Source of the DNA: JBAUHN01 sp049680295
Lineage (GTDB): Bacteria; Pseudomonadota; Alphaproteobacteria; Rhodobacterales; Rhodobacteraceae
DNA: 13,918 nucleotides
Direction: 5' to 3'
Assembly (NCBI GenBank): GCA_049680295.1
Contig: JBAUHN010000165.1
Location: forward strand, 1 to 13,918
The notes beneath the pieces were generated by a model that worked only from the letters and a program-made list of their open reading frames with translations, was not told the DNA's origin and did not search any database. Below, one piece after another: positions 1 to 9,085 of the stretch. Position 1 is the stretch's first letter, and each line of letters begins with the position of its first letter. The translations under genes and the position numbers were made by a program.

Positions 1-3
1 CAT
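1..3 (-). CDS. Possible start codon of a minus-strand gene leaving the window
   Basis: The first three bases are CAT, which is ATG on the minus strand. Seven bases upstream on that strand is a good Shine-Dalgarno sequence, AGGAAGG (complement of 11-17). A gene reading leftwards therefore probably begins here, co-directional with the glutathione S-transferase gene behind it. Only the start codon is inside the window, so the product cannot be read. From memory of Roseobacter gene order, queG (epoxyqueuosine reductase) often follows this kind of GST gene, but nothing visible proves it. Confidence 0.35.
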
Positions 4-35
4 GCTTCACCCTTCCTGAAATTACTCTCGGGGGG

Positions 36-66
36 GTCCGCTTGCGGACGGGGGCAGACAGCCCCC
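36..66. repeat. Tandem G/C-rich hairpins, Rhodobacteraceae-type intergenic element
   Basis: Two back-to-back inverted repeats lie between the GST stop codon and the left-edge gene. GTCCGC (36-41) pairs with GCGGAC (44-49), and GGGGGC (50-55) pairs with GCCCCC (61-66) around a 5-base loop. Read on the minus strand, the second hairpin comes first, then the first, then a run of seven C. There is no T tract, so it is not a canonical intrinsic terminator, although it could still end or stabilise the GST transcript. I recall very similar blocks between genes of many Rhodobacteraceae; that is memory, not a search. Confidence 0.5.
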
Positions 67-78
67 AGCGCCAGATGA

Positions 79-744
79 TTAGAAATCCAGGTCATTGTAA
101 TGTCGCGGCGGCGGAAAACCCGGCACCTGATCTGCCAGAATAGACCGAAACGCCGGACGTGACTTGATCTTGGCGTACCAGTCTTTGACAACGGCAGACC
201 GGTTCCAGTCCACATCCGAAATGTAATCAAGCGCGCTGAGGTGCGAAGCTGCGGCGAAATCGGCCAGTGTCATAACATCGCCAGCCAACCACCGGCGGTG
301 ATCGAGCAACCAATCCATGTAATCAAGGTGATATTTGATCGCCTTGGCACCATCTTTGACATTGCGGCTGTCGGGGAACCCTTTGCCCATGACCTTTTTG
401 TTAACGCGCTCATAAAGAAGTTTCGACGTCACCTCACTGTGGAACTTGTCGTCAAACCAATTGACCAACCGGCGCACTTCCAGGCGAGCAAGCGCGTTCT
501 TTGGCAGCAACGGCGGCTCGGGCCGGGTTTCTTCGATGTATTCGCAGATCGGCCCGCTTTCGGCCATCATCACGCCGTCCAGCCGCAGCACCGGCACTTT
601 GGCCGCCGGGTTACGACGCAGGAAATCGGGGTCTGCGTCCCAATAGCGTTCCTCGACCAGTTCGACTTCAATCTTCTTTTCCGCAAGGCTCAGGCGGACC
701 TTTCGGCAAAACGGTGACAAAGGAACATGAAAGAGGCGGGCCAT
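79..744 (-). CDS. Glutathione S-transferase family protein
   Basis: This 221-aa cytosolic protein has the two-domain GST fold and the usual family length. The N-terminal thioredoxin-like domain (about 1-78) carries SPFC at 10-13, where Ser10 or Cys13 would activate glutathione, the cis-proline motif KVPVL (Pro51), and Glu62-Ser63, which bind the gamma-glutamyl part of glutathione. The all-helical C-terminal domain follows from about residue 86. It includes TLADFAAASHL near 159-169, with Asp162 in the N-capping position. The start at 744 gives a complete N-terminus but has no clear Shine-Dalgarno sequence. The substrate is unknown; the family conjugates or reduces electrophiles, and some members are only stress-related or structural. 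It lies 55 bp downstream of mtgA on the same strand, so it could be co-transcribed. Confidence 0.9.
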   Translation of the reverse strand: MARLFHVPLSPFCRKVRLSLAEKKIEVELVEERYWDADPDFLRRNPAAKVPVLRLDGVMMAESGPICEYIEETRPEPPLLPKNALARLEVRRLVNWFDDKFHSEVTSKLLYERVNKKVMGKGFPDSRNVKDGAKAIKYHLDYMDWLLDHRRWLAGDVMTLADFAAASHLSALDYISDVDWNRSAVVKDWYAKIKSRPAFRSILADQVPGFPPPRHYNDLDF

Positions 745-799
745 GGGCAGATCCGAAATTGGAATACTTTGTCTTCAATGCCCTTTCGGACAGGGGTTT

Positions 800-1534
800 T
801 CAACTCTCGAAACACGCCGCGCGGCCATCTTTGCTGATTGTCGCCGCCCCATCCAGTACCTGTTTTGATCGCTTGCGGACGGATGGGGAGGGTTTTGACG
901 CGGACCGCGTTTTGGGTGACGGTAGAATTGCAGCCAATCGTGCGGCCTGCACGTCAGACAATTGACCGGCACTGACGTTGAAATAGTGTCGTGCGGCCGC
1001 ATCTACGCCAAAGACACCTTCGTCGAACTCGGCCACGTTCAGATAGACCTCGATGATACGCCGCTTTGACCACAGCGCCTCGACCAGCGGTGTCAACAGC
1101 GCTTCAATCGCCTTTCGGGTATAAGTGCGCCCATGCCAAAGATAGACGTTTTTGACCGTTTGCTGGCTGATCGTCGAGGCCCCACGTTCGCCGCCCTCAT
1201 CAATGGCCCGCTTGATTGCGGCCAGATCAAACCCCCAGTGCTTGCAATAGTTGGCGTCTTCTGCGGCCACAACAGACCGCGCCATTGCCGGTGCCACGTC
1301 ATCAATTGGCACCCAGGTCCGGGTGATACCGCCCAAACGGCGCTGTTCTTGCAACATGTAGACAGTGGTCGGCGGATTGATAAAACGACCCAAGGCCACC
1401 AGCACCATCGATAGGGCAAGCAGGCCGCCCATCACGCGCATCCCCCAAACAATAGGCCGAAACCGCCTGCGTTTGGCGGCTGGTTTCTTGCCTGCCCGCT
1501 TTTTGGATTTGGATTTCGCCGCGCGTTTTACCAT
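800..1534 (-). CDS. mtgA: Monofunctional biosynthetic peptidoglycan transglycosylase
   Basis: This 244-aa inner-membrane enzyme of the GT51 family polymerises lipid II into glycan strands without a transpeptidase domain. A very basic cytoplasmic N-terminus (residues 2-26, mostly K, R and A) precedes one membrane anchor at about 29-49. The catalytic domain shows AAEDANYCKHWGFD with general base Glu92, GASTISQQ (118-125), the WSKRRIIEVYLN region (155-166) and NVAEFDEGVFGVDAAA. The C-terminal tail ending GRAACFES resembles what I recall of Rhodobacteraceae MtgA. Length and motifs are complete. The ATG at 1532-1534 has no obvious Shine-Dalgarno sequence. It shares the substrate lipid II with the UppP product encoded elsewhere in the window, whose reaction recycles the same undecaprenyl carrier. 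Confidence 0.95.
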   Translation of the reverse strand: MVKRAAKSKSKKRAGKKPAAKRRRFRPIVWGMRVMGGLLALSMVLVALGRFINPPTTVYMLQEQRRLGGITRTWVPIDDVAPAMARSVVAAEDANYCKHWGFDLAAIKRAIDEGGERGASTISQQTVKNVYLWHGRTYTRKAIEALLTPLVEALWSKRRIIEVYLNVAEFDEGVFGVDAAARHYFNVSAGQLSDVQAARLAAILPSPKTRSASKPSPSVRKRSKQVLDGAATISKDGRAACFES

Positions 1535-1797
1535 AGCCCAGCTATAGGGCGCACCAGTGCATTTGTGAACGGGGGCCGTTCAAGCCATCGGAAGTTTGGC
1601 CTTGCTCGATTTGATAACAGGTGACTGAAGTCCACCGTGGTGGAATTATTTGAAAGTGATCAACGTGCCGCCAACCCGGCGCGGCTGCACGGATCATCCG
1701 TAGACAAGCGCAGCGACCGACGTCACTTAACGCGTTGAAATCTTTGATTTCAGGTCGCGCAAAGTGACATTGCTTTTTTACGTAACTCTGGTCGGGA
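1535..1797. other. Intergenic region between gltB 3' end and mtgA
   Basis: These 263 bases separate the gltB stop from the mtgA start and should hold the mtgA promoter and the end of the glt transcript. I see an A/T-rich inverted repeat, TGAAATC (1736-1742) against GATTTCA (1746-1752), and TCCACC (1631-1636) against GGTGGA (1639-1644). Neither is followed by a T tract on the minus strand, so I do not call a terminator. I found no convincing promoter boxes and no believable small gene. The short open frame here only extends the gltB end in another frame. Confidence 0.6.
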
Positions 1798-4700
1798 CTA
1801 TTCCGCCGGCATTGCCTTTTCCTCAAGACTGAGGGGTGCGGGCAAGTGAACCAGCATTTCTTTGGGGCAAACCTGAACAAAATGATCCTGCTCGCTGTCC
1901 CAATGCTGCAAAATATCCGCGGCCTTCCGGCTGCCGGTTTCTGACAGATGACGTTCCAGCAACTCCTCCAGCTGGCCTTTCCAATGATCCACTGTCACCG
2001 GGCAGGTGACCAGCGTTTCGGTGTTCATCATCGAAAGGGCGGTGCCTTGGGGATCATAAAGATAGGCCATACCCCCGGTCATACCGGCCCCAAAGTTGGC
2101 GCCAATTTCACCCAGGATCACGGCAATGCCACCCGTCATATATTCGCAGCCATTGCTGCCGCAGCCCTCGATCACCACTTTGGCACCGGAATTGCGCACT
2201 GCAAAACGCTCGCCCGCGCGTCCGGCGGCAAACAGATATCCATCCGTCGCACCGTAAAGTACCGTGTTGCCGATAATGGTGTTTTCAGATGCAATGATCG
2301 GGCTGGCCATCGGTGGACGCACAATAATCGTACCACCCGACAGACCTTTGCCGACGTAGTCATTGGCGTCGCCCGACACTTCCAGTTTCAGACCCGGTGC
2401 GGCGAAAGCGCCCAGCGATTGCCCGGCGGACCCTGATAGTTTGATTGTCAGGTGGTCGGGCTGCAGCGCGTTGTTCATCTTGAACCGTTCGACAATATGG
2501 CTAGAGGTCCGTGTGCCAACGGAGCGGTGGGTGTTTTGAACAGCATAACTCAGCTGCATCTTTTCACCATCCTCCAGGAACCGCGCGGCGTCGCGTACGA
2601 TTTCAGCGTCCAAAGTATCAGGGACTGGGTTGCGCGGCTTTTTGCGGTCATACACGATCTCGGATGCGCCATCGACAGTGATCAGCAGTGGGTTTAGGTC
2701 CAGATCATCCAAATGCGCCGACCCCCGGCTGACCTGCGTCAAAAGATCGGCACGGCCAATCACGTCGTCCAGCGATTTGGCCCCGATACTGGCCAGTATT
2801 TCGCGGACTTCGGTGGCGTAGAACGTGATCAGGTTGACCACTTTGTCCGCAGTGCCGGTGAATTTTTCACGCAAAGCATCGTCTTGGGTGCACACACCCA
2901 CCGGGCAGGTATTCGACTGGCATTGACGCACCATAATACAGCCCATGGCGATCAGCGCCGCTGTGCCAATGCCGTATTCTTCAGCGCCCAGCATTGCAGC
3001 CATCACAATGTCCCGCCCGGTGCGCAGCCCGCCGTCGGTGCGCAGGGTCACCCGGTCGCGCAGCTTGTTCATGCTGAGCACCTGATGCGCTTCTGTCAGG
3101 CCCATTTCCCATGGTAGACCCGCATATTTGATCGAGGTCGCGGGCGAGGCCCCTGTGCCACCATTATGGCCTGAGATCAAAATGACATCTGCCTTGGCCT
3201 TGGCCACACCTGCCGCAATCGTGCCAACACCGCTTGAGGCGACCAGTTTGACCGTGACTTTGGCGCGCGGATTGATCTGTTTGAGATCGTAAATCAGCTG
3301 CGCAAGGTCCTCGATAGAATAGATGTCGTGATGTGGCGGCGGCGAAATCAGCGTGACCCCTTTTGTCGAATGCCGCAGCCGGGCAATCAGATCGGTGACC
3401 TTCATGCCGGGCAGTTGCCCGCCTTCGCCGGGCTTGGCGCCCTGGGCCACCTTAATTTCAAGCTCTTCGCATTGGTTCAGGTATTCGGCGGTCACCCCAA
3501 ACCGGCCCGAGGCCACTTGTTTGATCTTGGCAGACGGGTTGTCGCCATTGGGTTCAGGCACGAAATGCGCAGGATCTTCGCCGCCTTCACCGGAATCGGA
3601 TTTGGCACCGATCCGGTTCATTGCAACGTTGAGGGTTTTATGCGCCTCGGGGCTGAGCGCACCCAACGACATGCCCGGCGTCACAAACCGTTTGCGGATC
3701 GACGTGATGCTTTCTACATCATCCAGCGGGATCGCAGCCCCCATCGGTTTGATGTCCAGCAGATCACGCAGATGGATCGGCGGGTTGCTTCGCATCTTGG
3801 CAGAATACTGTTTCCAGACCTGATAGGAGGCGTTGTTACAGGCGGTTTGCAACATATGCATCGAGGTCGCTTCCCACGCGTGGGTTTCGCCTGATTTGCG
3901 GGCTTTGTAAAATCCACCGATCGGCAGAACGCTGGTTGCAGCGCCCCAGCCTTTTGCGTGGACTTCTTCGGCTTTGCGCTGGATGCCGGACACACCAATG
4001 CCGCTGATGCGGCTGGTCATGCCGGGGAAGAATTCGGCCACCATGGCACGGCTTAGACCTACGGCCTCAAAATTCAGACCACCCCGATAAGATGACAACA
4101 CCGAGATGCCCATCTTGGCCATGATCTTTAGCAGACCTTGGTCAATTGCATTGCGGTAGCGCGCGACGGCCACGGTCAACGAGACGTCAAGCAGCCCGCG
4201 GTCAATCCGGTCGGCCAGTGAATCCTCGGCCAGATAGGCGTTCACGGTGGTCGCACCACAGCCGATCAACACCGCAAAGTAGTGCGGGTCCATGCATTCG
4301 GCGGACCGGACGTTGAGCGACGTAAAGGTCCGCAAGCCTTTGCGTACCAGATGGCTGTGCACGGCGCTGGTGGCCAGGATCATCGGCATTGCCACGCGGG
4401 TTTGCGAACTGTTCTGATCGGTCAGGACCAGATGCCCGGCACCTGAACGCACGGCATCCTCTGTTTCGGCTCTGATACGGGCCAAACCGGCACTTAACGT
4501 GTCCGTTGCGGGATCAAAACTACAGTCGATTATCGCCAGATCGGCATTAAAGTGGGTCGTCAATTCATCGAACTGGGCGTTGCCGACAAACGGGCTGCCG
4601 AGGGTAATAATCTCGGTCTGGCTGCTGTCCTGATCCAGCACGTTTTTAAGATTGCCGAACCTTGTTTTCAGGCTCATCACCCGGAATTCGCGCAGGCTGT

Positions 4701-6330
4701 CGATGGGCGGATTGGTGACTTGCGAAAAGTTCTGGCGGAAAAAATGGCTGAGCGGGCGGTATTGTTTGGACAATACCGCACTTGGCGTGTCATCGCCCAT
4801 GCTGGCCAGCGTTTCCTTGCCGTCCTCGGCCATCGGGGCCAGAATCTGTTCAAGGTCTTCGATTGAATAGCCAGCGGCGATTTGCCGTTTACGCAATTCC
4901 GGGCCGGTGAACAGCGGTTTTTCGGTGATCACTTGCAGCGTGTCATCCAGATCTTTGATCTTGGAAACCCATTCACTGAACGGCTGACTTGCCGCCATTT
5001 GATCCTTGATTTCCTTGTCGTGGTACAGACGACCGGATTTCATATCCACTGACAAAAGCTGCCCCGGACCCAAGGCGCCTTTTTCGACGACCCGAGATTC
5101 GTCTTGTGGCACCATTCCGGTCTCTGATCCGGCGATCAGCATGCCCTCATCCGTCACGACATAGCGCATCGGACGCAGACCACTGCGGTCGAGCCCGGCA
5201 CAGACCCAGCGCCCATCCGTCATGGCCAGCGCTGCGGGTCCGTCCCACGGCTCCATCACCGAGTTGCAGTAGGAATACATGTCGCGCCAGCTTTGCGGCA
5301 GCTCGACGGCCTGTTGTGACCAGCTTTCCGGGACCAGCATTGTCTTGGCCATCGGCGCGTCACGGCCCGCGCGCACCAAAACCTCGAACACCGCATCCAA
5401 TGCGGCACTGTCTGACGATCCGGCGGCAACGATGGGTTTAATGTCGTCGGCAAAATCGCCAAAGGAAGAAGACGCCATGCGGATTTCATGGCTTTTCATC
5501 CAGTTGAGGTTGCCTTTCAGCGTGTTGATCTCGCCGTTATGGGCCAGCATCCGGAAAGGTTGCGCCAGCCACCACTGCGGGAATGTGTTGGTCGAATAGC
5601 GCTGATGATAAATCGCAAAGGCGCTTTCAAAGCGTTCGTCTTTCAGATCGGGGTAAAACTCGGCCACGTCCTGCGCCAGCATCATGCCTTTATAGATGAT
5701 CGACCGACAGCTTAGCGACGCGATGTATAGCGATGGCACCTGTGCGGCCAAAGCGGCCTTTTCGATGCGGCGCCGGATCACGTATAATTCGCGCTCAAAC
5801 TGGTCTTCATCGACACCTTTGGAGTTCGAGATCAGAATCTGTTCAATTTCCGGACGGGTGGCGTTGGCCTTTTCGCCCAGCACCGAGACATCAACCGGCA
5901 CGTGACGCCAGCCGTAGATGTAGTACCCCATGCGCAGCACTTCGGTTTCCACGATTGTACGACAGGTTTCCTGTGCTGCAAAATTAGTACGCGGCAAGAA
6001 CACTTGCCCGACCGCAATCAGTTGGTCCATTCTGGGATTGTGCCCGGTGCGTTCGACCTGATCGTAGAAAAATTTGACCGGTATTTGCAGGTGAATGCCA
6101 GCGCCATCGCCGGTTTTGCCGTCTGCATCAACAGCACCACGATGCCAGATCGCCTTGAGCGCCTTGATGCTGTTGTCAACAACGCCGCGGCTTTTCTCGC
6201 CTTTGACAGAGACGACCAGACCCACGCCGCAGGACGCATGTTCCTCGCCCTCGGAATAGAGACCATTTTCAGCCATATAGGCACGCATTGCTTCTTGCCG
6301 GGCAACCCATGTGTCATCATATTTTGTCAT
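1798..6330 (-). CDS. gltB: Glutamate synthase (NADPH) large subunit
   Basis: This 1510-aa protein is the alpha subunit of GOGAT, which makes two glutamates from glutamine and 2-oxoglutarate with electrons delivered by GltD. Cys34 in HASCGVG is the expected N-terminal nucleophile of the class II amidotransferase domain, exposed after removal of a 33-residue propeptide. That domain runs to roughly residue 440. The FMN-binding synthase domain shows GEGGEDPAHF near 912-921 and SGHNGGTGASP at 1053-1063. Cys1131, Cys1137 and Cys1142 have the CX5CX4C spacing that holds the 3Fe-4S cluster. The C-terminal glycine-rich beta-helix domain (GXGXG) follows from about 1250. No frameshift is visible and the length is typical. 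The ATG lies 14 bp after the hydrolase stop, with a purine-rich AGGATAGGAT upstream, so gltB looks like the last gene of the gltD operon. Confidence 0.97.
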   Translation of the reverse strand: MTKYDDTWVARQEAMRAYMAENGLYSEGEEHASCGVGLVVSVKGEKSRGVVDNSIKALKAIWHRGAVDADGKTGDGAGIHLQIPVKFFYDQVERTGHNPRMDQLIAVGQVFLPRTNFAAQETCRTIVETEVLRMGYYIYGWRHVPVDVSVLGEKANATRPEIEQILISNSKGVDEDQFERELYVIRRRIEKAALAAQVPSLYIASLSCRSIIYKGMMLAQDVAEFYPDLKDERFESAFAIYHQRYSTNTFPQWWLAQPFRMLAHNGEINTLKGNLNWMKSHEIRMASSSFGDFADDIKPIVAAGSSDSAALDAVFEVLVRAGRDAPMAKTMLVPESWSQQAVELPQSWRDMYSYCNSVMEPWDGPAALAMTDGRWVCAGLDRSGLRPMRYVVTDEGMLIAGSETGMVPQDESRVVEKGALGPGQLLSVDMKSGRLYHDKEIKDQMAASQPFSEWVSKIKDLDDTLQVITEKPLFTGPELRKRQIAAGYSIEDLEQILAPMAEDGKETLASMGDDTPSAVLSKQYRPLSHFFRQNFSQVTNPPIDSLREFRVMSLKTRFGNLKNVLDQDSSQTEIITLGSPFVGNAQFDELTTHFNADLAIIDCSFDPATDTLSAGLARIRAETEDAVRSGAGHLVLTDQNSSQTRVAMPMILATSAVHSHLVRKGLRTFTSLNVRSAECMDPHYFAVLIGCGATTVNAYLAEDSLADRIDRGLLDVSLTVAVARYRNAIDQGLLKIMAKMGISVLSSYRGGLNFEAVGLSRAMVAEFFPGMTSRISGIGVSGIQRKAEEVHAKGWGAATSVLPIGGFYKARKSGETHAWEATSMHMLQTACNNASYQVWKQYSAKMRSNPPIHLRDLLDIKPMGAAIPLDDVESITSIRKRFVTPGMSLGALSPEAHKTLNVAMNRIGAKSDSGEGGEDPAHFVPEPNGDNPSAKIKQVASGRFGVTAEYLNQCEELEIKVAQGAKPGEGGQLPGMKVTDLIARLRHSTKGVTLISPPPHHDIYSIEDLAQLIYDLKQINPRAKVTVKLVASSGVGTIAAGVAKAKADVILISGHNGGTGASPATSIKYAGLPWEMGLTEAHQVLSMNKLRDRVTLRTDGGLRTGRDIVMAAMLGAEEYGIGTAALIAMGCIMVRQCQSNTCPVGVCTQDDALREKFTGTADKVVNLITFYATEVREILASIGAKSLDDVIGRADLLTQVSRGSAHLDDLDLNPLLITVDGASEIVYDRKKPRNPVPDTLDAEIVRDAARFLEDGEKMQLSYAVQNTHRSVGTRTSSHIVERFKMNNALQPDHLTIKLSGSAGQSLGAFAAPGLKLEVSGDANDYVGKGLSGGTIIVRPPMASPIIASENTIIGNTVLYGATDGYLFAAGRAGERFAVRNSGAKVVIEGCGSNGCEYMTGGIAVILGEIGANFGAGMTGGMAYLYDPQGTALSMMNTETLVTCPVTVDHWKGQLEELLERHLSETGSRKAADILQHWDSEQDHFVQVCPKEMLVHLPAPLSLEEKAMPAE

Positions 6331-6344
6331 AGCCTGATCCTATC

Positions 6345-7181
6345 CTAATTGGCCGATGCGGCCGCGTTTTGTTCTTGCGCACGAAGCTGCATGGCTTTTG
6401 TCGGTTTCATAATCTGGGTCGCGCTAAAGTTCGTCTTTAGCAGACGCCGCACCAGACGTGTGCGTTGCCCAAACCCGGACTGCACAACCTGATCCAGCAT
6501 GTTCATATTTTTCAGCCTGACCGGTGTGTTGTGCACGGTGCGCGGCATGATGAAAAAGTTGATGTTCGCGGCCATCGGGAACCGGTCGCGTTGCGGTGCT
6601 TCGCGTCCGTGCGATCCGAAAAACACATAATATTGCGTGTCCGGAACGATGTGATCTGCGACCGAGCGAATGCGGTGATGCGTGATATCGTTGCGGTAGT
6701 CCATCCAGCGTTTGTCGTCCACGACAACCTGGGGATGCACTGACGTTTGCGGCGACAAACAGACCGCAGTGTCGACTTTGGTGAACCCCGGAATGATCGC
6801 CGCCGAATATCCGCCCATCGAATGCCCTAAGGTGACGATCTGATTGGCGTTGATGTCGCGTGCCTTGCGTTCCATCCGATCAACGATCTGTTCAATCAGG
6901 CCGGGGCGGTTTAACCAGCTGCGCTGCGGATCGGCGAAAAACAACACTGTGTCGCGCCCCGACTGGGTGGCGGTGCGCGCAAATTCATAGCCCGGTGCGG
7001 GTTTGCCTTTGACCCCGATGCCGGAAAAACATGCCACCAGCCGTCGAGATTGACCTGCGTGTTCCCAAACATGCAGGTCATCATCCTGAAGGACCGGACG
7101 GATGTCATATGTGGTCTGCGGCGATGCAGTCATCTGCTGGCACCTTGGAAGAAAACCAATGGTTGCATGGCTATTCACCAT
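6345..7181 (-). CDS. Alpha/beta-hydrolase-fold protein between gltB and the GFA gene
   Basis: As drawn the protein has 278 residues. It shows the nucleophile elbow GHSMGG (119-124, Ser121 as nucleophile), an upstream strand with FSGIG (52-56) that could form the oxyanion hole, and a late histidine in TVHNTP (His217) fitting the third triad position. An acid such as Asp199 is possible. No signal peptide is visible, so it is probably cytosolic. The substrate is unknown: esterase, thioesterase or acyl-transfer functions all fit. The ATG at 7181 overlaps the GFA gene by 11 bp and has no ribosome site. The ATG at 7133 (Met17, giving 262 aa) has AAGGTG seven bases upstream and is the better start. 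It is co-directional and tightly packed with the GFA gene and gltB, so co-transcription is likely. Confidence 0.8.
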   Translation of the reverse strand: MVNSHATIGFLPRCQQMTASPQTTYDIRPVLQDDDLHVWEHAGQSRRLVACFSGIGVKGKPAPGYEFARTATQSGRDTVLFFADPQRSWLNRPGLIEQIVDRMERKARDINANQIVTLGHSMGGYSAAIIPGFTKVDTAVCLSPQTSVHPQVVVDDKRWMDYRNDITHHRIRSVADHIVPDTQYYVFFGSHGREAPQRDRFPMAANINFFIMPRTVHNTPVRLKNMNMLDQVVQSGFGQRTRLVRRLLKTNFSATQIMKPTKAMQLRAQEQNAAASAN

Positions 7182-7596
7182 CTGGTGCGAAAATCGCCAG
7201 GGTCTGTTGCGTGGTCAGGCGTTGGTGGTCGCCAGACAGGCTGTATCCTTGCGGGCATTTGTCGCTGAAAAACTCGATCTTCAGGGTGCCGCCACCGGCA
7301 TTGGGGAAAAGGCCTGCGGACAGGTTGCGTGATCCGTCGCCCTCCATTTCATACCAAAGGGTCGATCCGCAAATGCTGCAAAATCCGCGCCCGCCCCAAT
7401 CCGAGGATTTGAACAATGTGGCTGGCCCTGACAATTCAATGCTGCCCGGTTGGGTTTCAATCGAGACGAACGCGCCTGACGTGTGCTGGCGACACATGTC
7501 GCAATGGCAGGCCCGCAGACGTGGGTTATCAACCACAGCCGTCACCTGAACTGCGCCGCACAGACACTGGCCTTTGATTTCTCGTTGCTCACTCAT
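7171..7596 (-). CDS. GFA/CENP-V family zinc-binding protein
   Basis: This 141-aa protein has the cysteine pattern of the GFA (glutathione-dependent formaldehyde-activating enzyme-like) fold. CLC at residues 11-13 and the CXXC at 73-76 would hold one zinc, and CHCDMC at 30-35 would hold the second or gate it. The family is named after an enzyme reported to help formaldehyde react with glutathione, but most members have no proven activity. The start at 7596 (MSEQREIKG) places the first cysteine pair at the usual distance from the N-terminus. A longer frame reaches 7695 but would run into gltD and adds 33 residues unlike the family. The gene starts 41 bp after the gltD stop and precedes the hydrolase and gltB. 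Confidence 0.88.
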   Translation of the reverse strand: MSEQREIKGQCLCGAVQVTAVVDNPRLRACHCDMCRQHTSGAFVSIETQPGSIELSGPATLFKSSDWGGRGFCSICGSTLWYEMEGDGSRNLSAGLFPNAGGGTLKIEFFSDKCPQGYSLSGDHQRLTTQQTLAIFAPDGE

Positions 7597-7637
7597 CTTA
7601 ATTCGGTTCCGTTGACTTTGTCTGGTAAATACAGGCT

Positions 7638-9071
7638 CTATTCCGCGGCAATTGCGGTTTTTGTCGCCATCTTTTCCAAAATCGCCTGCGCGCAATCGCG
7701 ACCGTCCTTGATCGCCCAGACCACCAGCGATGCCCCGCGCACGATGTCACCGACCGCATAGACGTCCGGCAGATCTGTCGCACCGCTGACGTATTCGGTC
7801 TTGATGGTACCCCAGCGGGTAACGGGCAATTCCGGTGTGTCCCACAGGGTCGGCAATGCCTCGGGTTCAAACCCAAGCGCCATGATCACCAGATCAGCGT
7901 CTTCGACATAATCTGCGCCGTCGATGATTTCGGGTGCCTGCCGGCCTGTGGCATCGGGTGCGCCAAGGCGCATCTTTTGCACCATAACCCCTGACACAGG
8001 GTTGCCGGTAAACCCATTGGGCGCGCTCAGCCATTCGAAAACCACACCTTCTTCTTCGGCATTTTGCACTTCGCGCTGAGAGCCGGGCATGTTGGTCCGA
8101 TCCCGCCGATAAAGACATTTTACCGATGTCGCACCCTGACGGATCGAGGTCCTCACACAGTCCATCGCCGTGTCACCACCACCGATCACGACAACCCGTT
8201 TGCCACTGGCGTTCAGCGCACCGCTGTCAAATTCCGGCACCGCATCGCCAAAGCTTTTGCGATTGCTGGCCGTCAGAAAATCAATTGCGCGCACAACGCC
8301 ATCTGCGCCGACACCGGGCGCTTCGATTTCGCGGGTCTTGTAGACGCCTGTGGCGATTATCACTGCGTCATGCTGATCACGGATATCGGCAAAGCTGATG
8401 TCCTGGCCTACGTTGCAATTCTGCCGAAAGGTCACGCCGCCTGCGGCCAATTGATCATTGCGCCGCATCACCACGTCTTTTTCCAGCTTGAAACCGGGAA
8501 TGCCGTAAGTCAGCAACCCGCCTGCCCGGTCATACCGGTCATAGACCGTGACCTGCACGCCCGCACGTCGCAGCACGTCTGCGGCGGCCAGTCCACCGGG
8601 GCCTGCGCCAATAATGCCAACAGTTTCGTTGCGTTCCTTACCCGGCGCGATCGGCTGCACCCAACCTTGTTCCCAGGCGGTATCGGTGATGTATTTTTCG
8701 ACCGCACCAATGGTCACGGTGCCGTGTCCCGATTGTTCGATCACACAATTGCCTTCACACAATCGGTCCTGCGGGCAGATACGGCCACAGATTTCCGGGA
8801 AAGTGTTGGTGGCCTGACTAACTTCATAGGCTTCTTGCAAGCGCCCTTCGGCCGTCAGACGCAACCAATCGGGGATGTTGTTGTGCAAGGGGCAATGGGT
8901 CTGGCAATAGGGCACACCACATTGGCTGCACCGGCTCGATTGCTCCCTGGCTTTGGCATCGGCATATTCTGCATAGATTTCGTGGAAATCGTCTTTGCGT
9001 GTGTCAGCCGCGCGTTTGTCCGGCATATCGCGCGACACGGACACAAATTTCAGCATGGGTTGCTCAGCCAC
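7638..9071 (-). CDS. gltD: Glutamate synthase (NADPH) small subunit
   Basis: This 477-aa beta subunit of GOGAT takes electrons from NADPH through FAD and passes them via iron-sulfur clusters to GltB. Two N-terminal cysteine sets, C48/C51/C56/C60 and C95/C99/C105/C109, can bind the 4Fe-4S clusters. GAGPGG at 155-160 is the FAD Rossmann motif and GGGDTAMD at 297-304 the NADPH motif. The C-terminal YAVGD (438-442) is typical of this reductase family. I chose the GTG at 9071, because TAAGGA lies 8 bases upstream and the result MAEQPMLKFV matches GltD N-termini I recall. An in-frame ATG at 9056 is too far from that site, and the extension to 9140 looks non-coding. It is the first gene of the probable gltD-GFA-hydrolase-gltB operon. 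Confidence 0.96.
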   Translation of the reverse strand: MAEQPMLKFVSVSRDMPDKRAADTRKDDFHEIYAEYADAKAREQSSRCSQCGVPYCQTHCPLHNNIPDWLRLTAEGRLQEAYEVSQATNTFPEICGRICPQDRLCEGNCVIEQSGHGTVTIGAVEKYITDTAWEQGWVQPIAPGKERNETVGIIGAGPGGLAAADVLRRAGVQVTVYDRYDRAGGLLTYGIPGFKLEKDVVMRRNDQLAAGGVTFRQNCNVGQDISFADIRDQHDAVIIATGVYKTREIEAPGVGADGVVRAIDFLTASNRKSFGDAVPEFDSGALNASGKRVVVIGGGDTAMDCVRTSIRQGATSVKCLYRRDRTNMPGSQREVQNAEEEGVVFEWLSAPNGFTGNPVSGVMVQKMRLGAPDATGRQAPEIIDGADYVEDADLVIMALGFEPEALPTLWDTPELPVTRWGTIKTEYVSGATDLPDVYAVGDIVRGASLVVWAIKDGRDCAQAILEKMATKTAIAAE

Positions 9072-9079
9072 GGCAAAGT

Positions 9080-9085
9080 TCCTTA
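9080..9085 (-). promoter_or_regulatory. Ribosome binding site deciding the gltD GTG start
   Basis: On the minus strand these bases read TAAGGA and end 8 bases before the GTG at 9071-9069. The next in-frame ATG (9056) has no comparable site at a proper distance, which favours the GTG start. Confidence 0.65.

Noticed and set aside
1736..1752. Inverted repeat after gltB as an intrinsic terminator
   Set aside because: The stem is A/T-rich and no T tract follows on the minus strand.
3328..3894. Plus-strand open frame (188 codons) opposite gltB
   Set aside because: It lies antisense within the conserved FMN domain of gltB and shows no domain or ribosome site.
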